Source: Bacteroidetes bacterium HGW-Bacteroidetes-3 (lineage in GTDB: Bacteria > Bacteroidota > Bacteroidia > Flavobacteriales > Flavobacteriaceae). From it: a stretch of 34,503 nucleotides of DNA. The translations under genes were made by a program, and so were the position numbers. The number at the start of each line of letters is the position of its first letter. Position 1 is the first letter of the stretch. Positions 1 through 6,666 of the stretch are shown here, in pieces. The notes beneath the pieces were generated by a model. It was not told where the DNA came from. It did no database searches and saw nothing but the letters and a program-made list of their open reading frames with translations. The stretch spans positions 1 through 34,503 of the forward strand of contig PHDE01000011.1 in assembly GCA_002842505.1 (NCBI GenBank). The letters run 5' to 3'.

Positions 1-13
1 GACTTTGACGCCC

Positions 14-98
14 ATATTTTTGTCATTCCGAGGTACGAGGAATCTCATTATGCTATGCTATTTGATGTGATTCCTCCTTTGTCGGAATGACAAATATT
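14..98. repeat. Imperfect palindrome, REP/MITE-like
   Basis: The outer arms TTGTCATTCCGA (ending at 31) and TCGGAATGACAA (from 82) are inverted copies. An inner pair, GAGGAATC (37-44) and GATTCCTC (69-76), continues the stem. The resulting long hairpin contains no ORF. The 'GTCATTCCGAGG..GAGGAATCTC' type of sequence is, from general knowledge, a common dispersed palindrome in Bacteroidota genomes. Copy number in this genome cannot be judged from the window. Confidence 0.65.
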
Positions 99-117
99 TT
101 CTTAACTTAATGACATT

Positions 118-145
118 GCCCTTCGGGGGTTAGGGGGCTTTTTTT
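118..145 (+). terminator. Possible terminator of a gene left of the window
   Basis: A GCCC/GGGC stem closes a G-rich loop and is followed by seven T on the plus strand. It would serve a plus-strand gene lying before base 1. It is badly oriented for the minus-strand thioredoxin gene. The stem is short, and the sequence could equally be part of a repeat. Confidence 0.3.
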
Positions 146-162
146 CGGGGTTTTCTTGGGAT

Positions 163-522
163 TTATTTTGAAACCTTTAAAACATCAGCAATAATTTTCT
201 CAAGTTGGTGCTTTGGCATAGCGCCTTGTGCCATTTGTGGCGCCTCATTTTTTGGGACAAACAACATGGAAGGAATGCTTCTGATGCCAAATGCAGCAGC
301 CAATTCCTGCTCGGCCTCTGTATCTACTTTGTAAATGTTTAATTTTCCTTTATAATCATTGCTTAATTCTTCTAAAATTGGGGCAACCATTTTACAAGGT
401 CCGCACCAATCTGCATAAAAATCTATGATACAAGGAACTTCACCTTCAAACTTCCATTCTTTGTTTTTTTCGAAATTAAAAACCTTTTCCAAAAAAGTAT
501 TTTTTGTCAATAATTCTGTCAT
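163..522 (-). CDS. trxA: Thioredoxin
   Basis: This 119-residue protein has a single thioredoxin fold. The redox motif WCGPC is at residues 39-43 (Cys40/Cys43), preceded by FYAD as in classical thioredoxins, and the cis-proline loop SIPSMLF follows later. It has no signal peptide, so it should be a cytoplasmic disulfide reductase for ribonucleotide reductase, methionine sulfoxide reductases and similar targets. It is slightly longer than the 105-110 residue norm because of an N-terminal stretch (about residues 15-29) before the core. The ATG at 522 is the only sensible start. It is transcribed divergently from the DoxX-like gene, and a TAnnTTTG element lies 75 bp upstream. The family call is certain; which thioredoxin paralogue it is cannot be told. 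Confidence 0.93.
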   Translation of the reverse strand: MTELLTKNTFLEKVFNFEKNKEWKFEGEVPCIIDFYADWCGPCKMVAPILEELSNDYKGKLNIYKVDTEAEQELAAAFGIRSIPSMLFVPKNEAPQMAQGAMPKHQLEKIIADVLKVSK

Positions 523-596
523 TTTTTTAAATTTAATATGAATAGTTCGGCAATTTTTATGCCACTTTATTAGACTGCAAAGGACTTCATTTCTTA

Positions 597-604
597 CAAA
601 ATTA
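597..604 (-). promoter_or_regulatory. Putative -7 element for thioredoxin
   Basis: On the minus strand this reads TAATTTTG, matching the Bacteroidota -7 consensus TAnnTTTG. No convincing -33 TTTG was found. The leader would be about 70 nt. Confidence 0.35.
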
Positions 605-629
605 GCGTAACATAAGTTACAGGTGTAAT

Positions 630-637
630 TAATTTTG
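630..637 (+). promoter_or_regulatory. Putative -7 element for doxX-like gene
   Basis: TAATTTTG matches the TAnnTTTG -7 consensus and lies about 45 bp before the start codon. Only 25 bp separate it from the opposing element for thioredoxin, so the two promoters would be back to back. Confidence 0.4.
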
Positions 638-681
638 TACTTTAACGACTTATTTAACTTAATAACTAAAACTTATTTATT

Positions 682-1053
682 ATGAATTCAAAATTAACAA
701 TGGTCCTGCGTATTATTCTGGGACTGCTTTTGGTTGTGTTTGGCTTAAACAAATTTCTGGGTTTTATGCCCGCGATGGAATTGCCTGCTCCGGCAGGAAA
801 TTTAATGGGTGCCATGATGGAATCTGGCTACCTGTTTAAATTGATTGGAGCTACCGAAATTGTGGTGGGTTTGTTGTTGCTTGTTAAAAAATGGGTGCCT
901 TTCGCTTTGGTGGTTTTGGCTCCAATTTCTGTAAATATTGTCTTTTTCCATTTGTTTCTGGCGCCCGCAGGAATTGCTCCAGCAGCGGTTGTGGCATTGC
1001 TAAACATCGTTTTAATTTATGCCAATTGGGATAGATATAAATCGTTATTCTAA
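682..1053 (+). CDS. DoxX-like small integral membrane protein
   Basis: This 123-residue, very hydrophobic protein has four predicted membrane helices (about residues 5-27, 48-68, 71-93 and 98-116). The opening LRIILGLLLVVFGLNKF and the later EIVVGLLLL segment resemble DoxX/DoxD-type four-helix proteins. The biochemical role of this family is poorly defined; some members are linked to thiol/redox or quinone chemistry. The neighbouring divergent thioredoxin makes a redox link possible, but that is inference. The ATG at 682 follows an A-rich leader. A strong hairpin terminator lies 25 bp after the stop, so the gene appears monocistronic. Confidence 0.75.
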   Translation: MNSKLTMVLRIILGLLLVVFGLNKFLGFMPAMELPAPAGNLMGAMMESGYLFKLIGATEIVVGLLLLVKKWVPFALVVLAPISVNIVFFHLFLAPAGIAPAAVVALLNIVLIYANWDRYKSLF

Positions 1054-1078
1054 AACTAAATACCTAAAATATTTAAAA

Positions 1079-1107
1079 GGCATAACCAAATTGGTTGTGC
1101 CTTTTTT
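1079..1107 (+). terminator. Rho-independent terminator after doxX-like gene
   Basis: The 11-bp stem GGCATAACCAA / TTGGTTGTGCC (one G-T pair) is followed by six T. It lies between the doxX stop and the prolyl oligopeptidase start. This argues against starting the downstream gene at the in-frame ATA-like codon near 1019. Confidence 0.85.
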
Positions 1108-1135
1108 AATTATATTTGTTGAAAACTTTACCTCA

Positions 1136-3289
1136 ATGAAAAATCTTTTTTTAATAACCCTTCTTGTAATATTAACCATTTCCTGCAAAAATTCCGAATC
1201 TCAAAAAAATATTACCACCTTGAAATATCCTGCAACAAAAAAAGTTGATACTGTAACCAATTATTTCGGCACAAACGTTATAGATCCCTATCGCTGGCTG
1301 GAAGATGACAGGTCGGCCGAAACTGCCGCTTGGGTGATCGCCCAAAACAAAGTGACTTTTGATTATTTGTCTAAAATTCCTTACCGAGAAGCCTTGAAAA
1401 ATCGCTTGGAAAAATTATGGAATTACGAAAAAATTGGCGCGCCGTTTAAAGAAGGTGACTATCATTATTTTTATAAAAATAACGGATTGCAAAATCAATA
1501 CGTGTTGTATCGTCAAAAAAATAACGAAACGCCCGAGGTTTTTTTAGATCCAAATACTTTTTCTGAAGACGGAACCACTTCTTTAGGAGAGCTCTCTTTT
1601 TCAAAAGATGGAAATATGGTTGCCTATTCCATTTCTGAAGGCGGATCGGACTGGCGAAAAATTATGGTGATGGATGCCATTTCCAAAGAAATAAAAGAAG
1701 ACACTATTATTGATGTAAAATTTAGCGGCATTTCGTGGAAAGAAAATGAAGGGTTTTATTATTCAAGTTATGAAAAACCTAAAGGAAGCGAACTCTCTGC
1801 AAAAACCGACCAACATCGGTTGTTTTATCATAAATTGGGAACCTCACAAAAAAATGATCCTGTTGTTTTTGGCGACAAACAAAAACGAAGATATATCTCT
1901 GGAAATGTAACCGAAGACGGAAAATATTTGCTGATCCGCGCTTCTGTTTCAACCTCAGGAAATGAATTGTATCTTAAAGATTTATCGGCAAAAAACAGTC
2001 AAATTGTTACTGTTTTGGATAATTTTGATTCGGAAACCACCCTGTTGGACAATCAAAATGAAACCTTGTTTTTTGTCACCAATTTAAATGCGCCAAACAA
2101 GCGTGTTGTAAAAGTGAACGCAAACAAGGTAAAACCACAAAATTGGGTGGACGTTATTCCTGAAACCAAAAATGTTTTGTCGCCTTCAACCGCGGGCGGA
2201 TTTATATTCGCAAATTATATGGTTGATGCCGTTTCACAAATAAAACAATATGATTACAATGGAAAATTAATTCGCAATATTGTATTGCCAGGTGTTGGAA
2301 CTGCCGGCGGATTTAGGGACAAAAAAGAGGCAATAGTTATTTATTATTCCTTTTCAAATTATATCAATCCAGGTTCCATTTATTCATTTGTGCCTTCAAC
2401 AGGAATTTCAACCATTTACAACAAACCAGCCATCGATTTTAATCCGGAGAATTTCGAAACAAAACAAGTTTTTTACACTTCAAAAGACGGTACTAAAATT
2501 CCGATGATTATTTCCTATAAAAAAGGAACGGTATTGGACGGCAAAAATCCGACGATGCTTTACGGTTATGGCGGTTTTAACATCAGCTTAACGCCAAGTT
2601 TTAGCATTCCAAATGCGGTTTGGATGGAACAAGGCGGCATTTACGCGGTTCCAAATTTACGCGGCGGAGGAGAATATGGAGAAGATTGGCACAATGCAGG
2701 CACAAAGATGAAAAAACAAAATGTCTTTGATGATTTTATTGCGGCTGCCGAATATTTAATTGAAAATAAGTACACTTCCTCAAATTATTTGGCAATTAAC
2801 GGTCGGTCAAATGGTGGTTTATTGGTGGGCGCCGTGATGACACAACGCCCCGATTTGATGAAAGTCGCTTTGCCGGGCGTTGGCGTTTTAGATATGTTGC
2901 GTTATCACACATTTACAGCGGGCGCAGGTTGGGCTTATGATTACGGCACTGCGGAAGATTCAAAAGAAATGTTCGACTATTTAAAAAGCTATTCACCGGT
3001 TCACAATGTAAAAGCCGGTGTTGAATATCCGGCAACATTAATTACAACAGGCGATCACGACGACAGGGTGGTGCCGGCACATTCGTTTAAATTTGCCGCC
3101 GAATTGCAGGAAAAACAAACAGGAAACAATCCAACATTAATCCGCATTGAAACCAATGCCGGCCACGGCGCAGGAACACCAGTTTCCAAAACGATTGAAC
3201 AATATGCCGATATTTTTGGTTTTACCTTCTACAATTTGGGTTTTGCAGCATTGCCTAATAAAGATAATATTAAAGAGGAACAGAAATAA
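1136..3289 (+). CDS. Prolyl oligopeptidase family protease (S9A), lipoprotein
   Basis: This 717-residue protein hydrolyses peptides after proline. It starts at the ATG at 1136, followed by a lipoprotein signal whose lipobox ends at Cys17 (LTISC). The frame is open further upstream, but that stretch would overlap the doxX gene and the terminator. An N-terminal seven-bladed propeller (about residues 100-430) precedes the alpha/beta hydrolase domain. The catalytic serine is Ser558 in GRSNGG, the acid lies in DHDDRVVP and the histidine in NAGHGAG, so the whole triad is present. Length matches prolyl endopeptidases (about 700 residues). It is probably anchored in the periplasm or outer membrane and supports peptide scavenging, like the M1 and S8 enzymes downstream. 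Confidence 0.93.
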   Translation: MKNLFLITLLVILTISCKNSESQKNITTLKYPATKKVDTVTNYFGTNVIDPYRWLEDDRSAETAAWVIAQNKVTFDYLSKIPYREALKNRLEKLWNYEKIGAPFKEGDYHYFYKNNGLQNQYVLYRQKNNETPEVFLDPNTFSEDGTTSLGELSFSKDGNMVAYSISEGGSDWRKIMVMDAISKEIKEDTIIDVKFSGISWKENEGFYYSSYEKPKGSELSAKTDQHRLFYHKLGTSQKNDPVVFGDKQKRRYISGNVTEDGKYLLIRASVSTSGNELYLKDLSAKNSQIVTVLDNFDSETTLLDNQNETLFFVTNLNAPNKRVVKVNANKVKPQNWVDVIPETKNVLSPSTAGGFIFANYMVDAVSQIKQYDYNGKLIRNIVLPGVGTAGGFRDKKEAIVIYYSFSNYINPGSIYSFVPSTGISTIYNKPAIDFNPENFETKQVFYTSKDGTKIPMIISYKKGTVLDGKNPTMLYGYGGFNISLTPSFSIPNAVWMEQGGIYAVPNLRGGGEYGEDWHNAGTKMKKQNVFDDFIAAAEYLIENKYTSSNYLAINGRSNGGLLVGAVMTQRPDLMKVALPGVGVLDMLRYHTFTAGAGWAYDYGTAEDSKEMFDYLKSYSPVHNVKAGVEYPATLITTGDHDDRVVPAHSFKFAAELQEKQTGNNPTLIRIETNAGHGAGTPVSKTIEQYADIFGFTFYNLGFAALPNKDNIKEEQK

Positions 3290-3365
3290 TTGACAATTAT
3301 ATTCCCAAAATTAGCCACTTTATTAAATAGTTGACATGAAAAGACAATAATTTGCTTATTACCTT

Positions 3366-3373
3366 TACATTTG
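3366..3373 (+). promoter_or_regulatory. Putative -7 element for histidine kinase
   Basis: TACATTTG matches TAnnTTTG and lies 41 bp before the kinase start. The -33 element is not convincing. Confidence 0.35.
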
Positions 3374-3414
3374 CCTGTTTTTAGCAAAAAGGCTAAAATA
3401 TTATAGGATAAGCT

Positions 3415-4476
3415 ATGTTTCAACTTGAGAAATTAGAAAATAAATTCACGATCACCTTTTTATCATTTGCATTACTTGTATTTATTGGCTATTTGGACTA
3501 TGCAACAGGTTCAGAAGCCTCTTTTTTATTGGCTTATTTAATTCCAATTTTATTAATATCGTTTTATAAAAAATCCGACAAAAGGTTACTTGTAATAAAT
3601 GCGCTATTTGCGGCAATTATTTGGTTTATTGTCGATTTTTATACCAGCGAATATTCAAATCTGTTCAATCCAGTATGGAATGCTTTTGTTCGGTTTTCCA
3701 TATTTTTAATTATTGGGATTTTGGTTTTAAAGCTCAAGGAAAAATACCAAAATGTTGTTAAGTTAAATCAGGAATTACAAAAATTAAATGAGGAAAAAAA
3801 TAAATTTATCGGTGTTGCTGCCCACGATTTAAGAAATCCTATTGGAGCCATTTATTCTTTTTCCGATTTGCTTTTAACGGCTAACAACAGTAAAATGGAC
3901 ACTAAGGCCATTGAAATGTTGTCTTATATTAAAGAACTGAGCCATAATTCCCTCGATTTGCTCAAAAATTTATTGGATGTTTCAAAAATAGAATCAGGAA
4001 TTATTGAACTTTCTCCAAAATATCAGGATTATATTGCGTTTACAACAAAAATCATGTACTTCAATTTGTTAATTGCAAGAAAAAAGGAAATTTCCATCAA
4101 ACTTGAAACAACTGAAACCGAGTTAAGTTTTAATTTTGACGAGCATTATTTAAGTGAAGTCATTAATAATTTATTAACCAACGCTATTAAATTTTCTTAT
4201 CCAAAAAGCAACATTTTAATCCGCATTTCCGTCACGGCCAAAAACACGGTAAAAACTGAAATTATTGATGAAGGCCAAGGGATTCCAATTGAAGAACAGG
4301 CCAATTTATTTAACTATTTTCAAAAAACAAGCACTCAGCCAACCGATGGTGAACAAAGCTCTGGCTTGGGCTTGGCCATTGTAAAAAAGATTATAAATGA
4401 GCACAAAGGAAGTTTAGGCTTAATTAGTGAAATAGGAAAAGGCGCTAATTTTTTCTTTGAATTGCCAAGAAAATAA
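3415..4476 (+). CDS. Membrane sensor histidine kinase (orphan)
   Basis: This 353-residue protein has about four membrane helices in its first 110 residues and a short coiled linker (about 108-130). A HisKA domain follows, with the phospho-acceptor His137 in AHDLRNP. The HATPase domain has an N-box around NNLLTNAIKF, the G1 box DEGQGIP and the G2 box SSGLGLAIVKK. It would autophosphorylate and pass the phosphate to a response regulator. No regulator, REC or output domain is encoded nearby on this strand, so its partner must be elsewhere. No extracytoplasmic sensor domain is visible; the signal is probably read by the membrane segments. The start at ATG 3415 follows an AGGATAAGCT leader. Confidence 0.9.
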   Translation: MFQLEKLENKFTITFLSFALLVFIGYLDYATGSEASFLLAYLIPILLISFYKKSDKRLLVINALFAAIIWFIVDFYTSEYSNLFNPVWNAFVRFSIFLIIGILVLKLKEKYQNVVKLNQELQKLNEEKNKFIGVAAHDLRNPIGAIYSFSDLLLTANNSKMDTKAIEMLSYIKELSHNSLDLLKNLLDVSKIESGIIELSPKYQDYIAFTTKIMYFNLLIARKKEISIKLETTETELSFNFDEHYLSEVINNLLTNAIKFSYPKSNILIRISVTAKNTVKTEIIDEGQGIPIEEQANLFNYFQKTSTQPTDGEQSSGLGLAIVKKIINEHKGSLGLISEIGKGANFFFELPRK

Positions 4477-4570
4477 CCCATATTTATTCTAAGATCGACC
4501 TCCAAATTAGGTTGTGTTTATTTTATTTCTTGCTTAAAAATTAAAACTCGCCAAAATGAGCATCTTATTT

Positions 4571-4593
4571 TGGGCGTTTCCCTGCGGGTCGGG
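4571..4593 (+). repeat. Dispersed repeat, copy 1 (inverted partner of 5400-5427)
   Basis: TGGGCGTTTCCCTGCGGGTC recurs in inverse orientation at 5400-5427 with a small central difference. This pattern is, from general knowledge, part of a degenerate intergenic element found many times in flavobacterial genomes. The two copies bracket folB. Confidence 0.6.
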
Positions 4594-4811
4594 TTTTATT
4601 CGTGATCTTTATTTTGTTAATAAGGAACTCATGAATACAAGTATTTCACTACTCGCTTTTTTTAGTTGCGAAAGGCAACTAAAAAATAGTTCAAACATGC
4701 CGTTTAATCCCTAAGCAAGTTGAATTAATAATGAAAAATGAATAATTAAAAATATTTAGAAAATGCCCCAAGGGGATTAATCGCCTTGTTAATGGATACT
4801 ACTGGCTATTC

Positions 4812-4880
4812 TTGACTTTCAAACTTTTGACTTTCGACTTTCAGACTTCCATCTTCGGACTTCCGACTTCCAACTTTTCA
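4812..4880 (+). repeat. GACTTTC-type degenerate simple repeat
   Basis: The tract is built from irregular units of CTTTGAC/GACTTTC/GACTTCC. The 16-mer CTTTCGACTTTCAGAC within it recurs in inverse orientation near 5489-5512, on the far side of folB. Confidence 0.65.
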
Positions 4881-4883
4881 ACC

Positions 4884-4891
4884 TATCTTTG
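4884..4891 (+). promoter_or_regulatory. Putative -7 element for folB
   Basis: TATCTTTG matches TAnnTTTG and lies 16 bp before the ATG at 4908. This supports the short start and implies a very short leader. The simple repeat ends just upstream, in the -33 region. Confidence 0.45.
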
Positions 4892-4907
4892 CCTAAAGTT
4901 ATTTAAA

Positions 4908-5267
4908 ATGGGAATTATAAAGTTAAAAAACATTCGGGTTTACGCCTATCACGGCTGTTTGTTGGAAGAAGGAAAAATTGGTTCCGATTATCGTGTAGAT
5001 GTTTCTGTAAATGCCGATTTAAGTACATCGGCACAAAGCGACAATCTTTTGGATACGGTAGATTATGTCCATTTAAATAAAATAGTAAAACAGGAAATGG
5101 CCATCCGTTCCAAGTTATTGGAAACCGTTGTAAAACGTATTTTGGACAGAATTTTAATGGAAATTCCTTTGGTTGAAAAGGCTGATGTGGCGGTTTCAAA
5201 AATGAATCCGCCAATCGGAGGCAATGTGGCAATGGTGACCGTTGAAATGTCAAAAAGTAGGTCGTAG
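4908..5267 (+). CDS. folB: Dihydroneopterin aldolase
   Basis: This 119-residue protein is of usual length for FolB, which converts 7,8-dihydroneopterin to 6-hydroxymethyl-dihydropterin in folate synthesis. Family features are the opening IIKLKNIRVYAYHGCLLEE (substrate tyrosine and glycine region), the TVDYVHLN segment, the glutamate of LLETVVKRI, and the C-terminal KMNPPIGG loop. ATG 4908 gives the canonical N-terminus; the frame upstream is low-complexity sequence. The last codons (SRS and the stop TAG at 5265-5267) run into a palindromic repeat, so the natural C-terminus may have been replaced by repeat-derived codons. It is monocistronic, with its own -7 element. Confidence 0.93.
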   Translation: MGIIKLKNIRVYAYHGCLLEEGKIGSDYRVDVSVNADLSTSAQSDNLLDTVDYVHLNKIVKQEMAIRSKLLETVVKRILDRILMEIPLVEKADVAVSKMNPPIGGNVAMVTVEMSKSRS

Positions 5268-5306
5268 GGACAGGTCGCGACCTGTCCGTAAGCGACCTGT
5301 CCCTAC
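5264..5306. repeat. Palindromic repeat overlapping the folB stop
   Basis: Perfect 15-bp arms, GTAGGGACAGGTCGC (5264-5278) and GCGACCTGTCCCTAC (5292-5306), surround a centre that itself contains a further GACCTGTCC. The element supplies the folB stop codon TAG. Palindromes of this GGGACAGGTCGCGACCTGTCC kind are dispersed in many bacterial genomes. It may also act as a transcription end for folB, although no T-run follows. Confidence 0.8.
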
Positions 5307-5336
5307 TTATGAATTGAAAATCTGAAATCAATTTGT

Positions 5337-5432
5337 GTTAGCGATAAAAGCGGCATCCTTTTTTGAAATGAAATGAAAAAAAAGATATAGCGAATAGCGC
5401 GACCCGCCAGCCGGCGGGAAACGCCCACAAAA
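5337..5432 (-). repeat. Flavobacterial intergenic element, copy 2
   Basis: The sequence GATAAAAGCGGCATCCTTTTT, then AAAAAAAGATATAGCGAATAGC, then GACCCGCCAGCCGGCGGGAAACGCCCA resembles a degenerate element seen at many gene ends in Flavobacteriaceae (recognised from memory). Its right end is the inverse of 4571-4593. An internal stem, CCCGCC/GGCGGG, lies at 5403-5418. It could be an RNA element or a mobile-repeat relic; neither can be proven here. Confidence 0.5.
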
Positions 5433-5480
5433 AAGCAGGCAGACTCAAAATATAATCAAAAAATTTAAAAGGCTAAATTT

Positions 5481-5600
5481 CAAGTTGAAATGTCTGAAAG
5501 TCGAAAGTTTGAAAGTTATCAAATACACAAATAAACGATTAAACGCATCAACAAATCAACGATTAAACAAATCCTCAATTAAACGGTTAAACAATAAAAA
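5481..5600 (+). repeat. Low-complexity tract before tRNA-Cys
   Basis: Positions 5481-5517 are an inverse copy of the GACTTTC-type repeat before folB. They are followed by degenerate units of AAACGATTAAAC/AAATCAACG up to about 5595. The frame is open for 89 codons, but it is low-complexity and runs through the tRNA, so it is not a gene. Confidence 0.55.
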
Positions 5601-5608
5601 AAATTCCT

Positions 5609-5616
5609 TAAATTTG
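5609..5616 (+). promoter_or_regulatory. Putative -7 element for tRNA-Cys
   Basis: TAAATTTG matches TAnnTTTG and ends 12 bp before the tRNA 5' end, a sensible distance for a tRNA promoter. Confidence 0.5.
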
Positions 5617-5628
5617 CAATCCGATAAT

Positions 5629-5699
5629 GGCGTTTTGGCCGAGTGGCTAGGCAGAGGTCTGCAAAACCTCGTACAGCGGTTCGAATCCGCTAGACGCCT
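5629..5699 (+). tRNA. tRNA-Cys (GCA)
   Basis: The 71-nt cloverleaf can be drawn completely. The acceptor stem GGCGTTT pairs with AGACGCC (5692-5698; one G-T pair). The anticodon stem GAGGT/ACCTC holds the loop CTGCAAA with anticodon GCA at 5661-5663. The T-arm is AGCGG-TTCGAAT-CCGCT. The discriminator base is T5699 and CCA is not encoded. An upstream -7 element and a downstream T-rich hairpin suggest a single-gene transcript. Confidence 0.96.
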
Positions 5700-5707
5700 C
5701 AAAAAAA

Positions 5708-5733
5708 CTCAAGCAATTTGCTTGGGTTTTTTG
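5708..5733 (+). terminator. Terminator after tRNA-Cys
   Basis: CTCAAGCAA (5709-5717) pairs with TTGCTTGGG, including a G-T pair, followed by six T. It begins nine bases after the tRNA 3' end. Confidence 0.8.
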
Positions 5734-5767
5734 TTTTCTTTAACATTATGGTAAGTATAAATTCTTG

Positions 5768-5775
5768 TATATTTG
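5768..5775 (+). promoter_or_regulatory. Putative -7 element for MBL-fold gene
   Basis: TATATTTG matches TAnnTTTG and lies 17 bp before the ATG at 5793. This supports that start over the open frame beginning in the tRNA terminator. Confidence 0.45.
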
Positions 5776-5792
5776 TTGTTAAAGTTTTTTTT

Positions 5793-6653
5793 ATGAAAAT
5801 TTACCCTATTGAAACAGGTAACTTTAAATTGGATGGTGGCGCTATGTTTGGCGTGGTTCCTAAAGTAATCTGGCAACGCACAAATCCCGCAGATGAAAAT
5901 AACTTGATTGATATGGCCATGCGCTGTATGCTTATAGAAGATGGCGACCGACTTATTTTAATTGACAACGGCACCGGAAATAAACAAACAGACAAATTTT
6001 TTGGCTATTATTATTTCTTCGGAAATTTTTCTTTAGACGCTTCCTTGTCAAAATATGGTTTTCATAGAGATGACATTACCGATGTTTTTTTAACCCATTT
6101 GCATTTCGACCATTGTGGCGGGAGTATTCAGTGGAACAATACGCGCACAGGCTATGAACCCGCTTTTAAAAACGCAAAATTTTGGAGCAATAAGAATCAC
6201 TGGAAATGGGCCGTTAAACCCAATCCGAGAGAAAAAGCATCTTTTTTAACAGAAAACATTCAGCCAATTGAAGAGAGTGGACAATTAAATTTAGTGGAAA
6301 TCCCAAACGGTGATTTTACCAAAAATTCCCCACTTGGATTCGATATATTATTTGCAAACGGACATACAGAAAAATTGATGATTCCGCATGTTCAATATCA
6401 GGAAAAAACCATTGTTTTTGTGTCGGATTTGTTGCCGACCGTAGGCCACATTCCTTTGCCGTATGTGATGGGCTATGATACCAGGCCTTTATTGACGATG
6501 GAAGAAAAAGAAATATTTTTAAACAATGCTGCCGATAACAATTATTTTTTGTTTTTGGAGCATGATGCCACCAATGAACTTTGTACCGTAAAACATACCG
6601 AAAAAGGTGTGCGATTAAACCAAACCTATACATTTAACGAAGTATTTAATTAA
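5793..6653 (+). CDS. MBL-fold metallo-hydrolase
   Basis: This 286-residue cytoplasmic protein belongs to the metallo-beta-lactamase superfamily. The dinuclear metal motif HLHFDH is at residues 102-107 (THLHFDHCGG). The later ligands are likely in FANGHTEK and VSDLLPT. The layout, with a short insert after the first strand and no signal peptide, resembles the lactonase/glyoxalase-like branch (the quorum-quenching lactonase type is one candidate), but the substrate cannot be told. ATG 5793 gives a clean start (MKIYPIETGNF); the frame is open further upstream only across the tRNA terminator and promoter. The subtilisin-like gene follows after 13 bp, so the two may be co-transcribed. Confidence 0.88.
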   Translation: MKIYPIETGNFKLDGGAMFGVVPKVIWQRTNPADENNLIDMAMRCMLIEDGDRLILIDNGTGNKQTDKFFGYYYFFGNFSLDASLSKYGFHRDDITDVFLTHLHFDHCGGSIQWNNTRTGYEPAFKNAKFWSNKNHWKWAVKPNPREKASFLTENIQPIEESGQLNLVEIPNGDFTKNSPLGFDILFANGHTEKLMIPHVQYQEKTIVFVSDLLPTVGHIPLPYVMGYDTRPLLTMEEKEIFLNNAADNNYFLFLEHDATNELCTVKHTEKGVRLNQTYTFNEVFN

Positions 6654-6666
6654 ACAATAAAAAAGA

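Larger units (their letters stand above)
4477..4907. other. 431-bp non-coding region with repeats and a hairpin
   Basis: No credible gene is present. It holds a repeat copy at 4571-4593 that reappears inverted at 5400-5427. It also has a perfect 12-bp AT-rich stem, TTTTTTAGTTGC / GCAACTAAAAAA, at 4658-4686 with a five-base loop. A GACTTTC-type simple repeat fills 4812-4880. The frame of folB is open back to 4812, but only through this simple repeat, so that stretch is not considered coding. Confidence 0.6.

Noticed and set aside
1019-1135. N-terminal extension of the prolyl oligopeptidase frame
   Set aside because: It overlaps the doxX gene and its terminator; ATG 1136 begins a clear lipoprotein signal.
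4658-4686. Perfect 12-bp hairpin as a terminator
   Set aside because: The T-run is on the 5' arm and an A-run on the 3' arm, the wrong orientation on either strand.
4915-5331. 138-codon minus-strand frame opposite folB
   Set aside because: It is antisense to a well-supported gene, has no recognisable domain and includes the palindrome.
5481-5600. CRISPR-like array of AAACGATTAAAC units
   Set aside because: The units are short, irregular and contiguous with no unique spacers, and no cas genes are present.
5485-5754. 89-codon plus-strand frame before the MBL gene
   Set aside because: It is low-complexity repeat sequence and runs straight through tRNA-Cys and its terminator.
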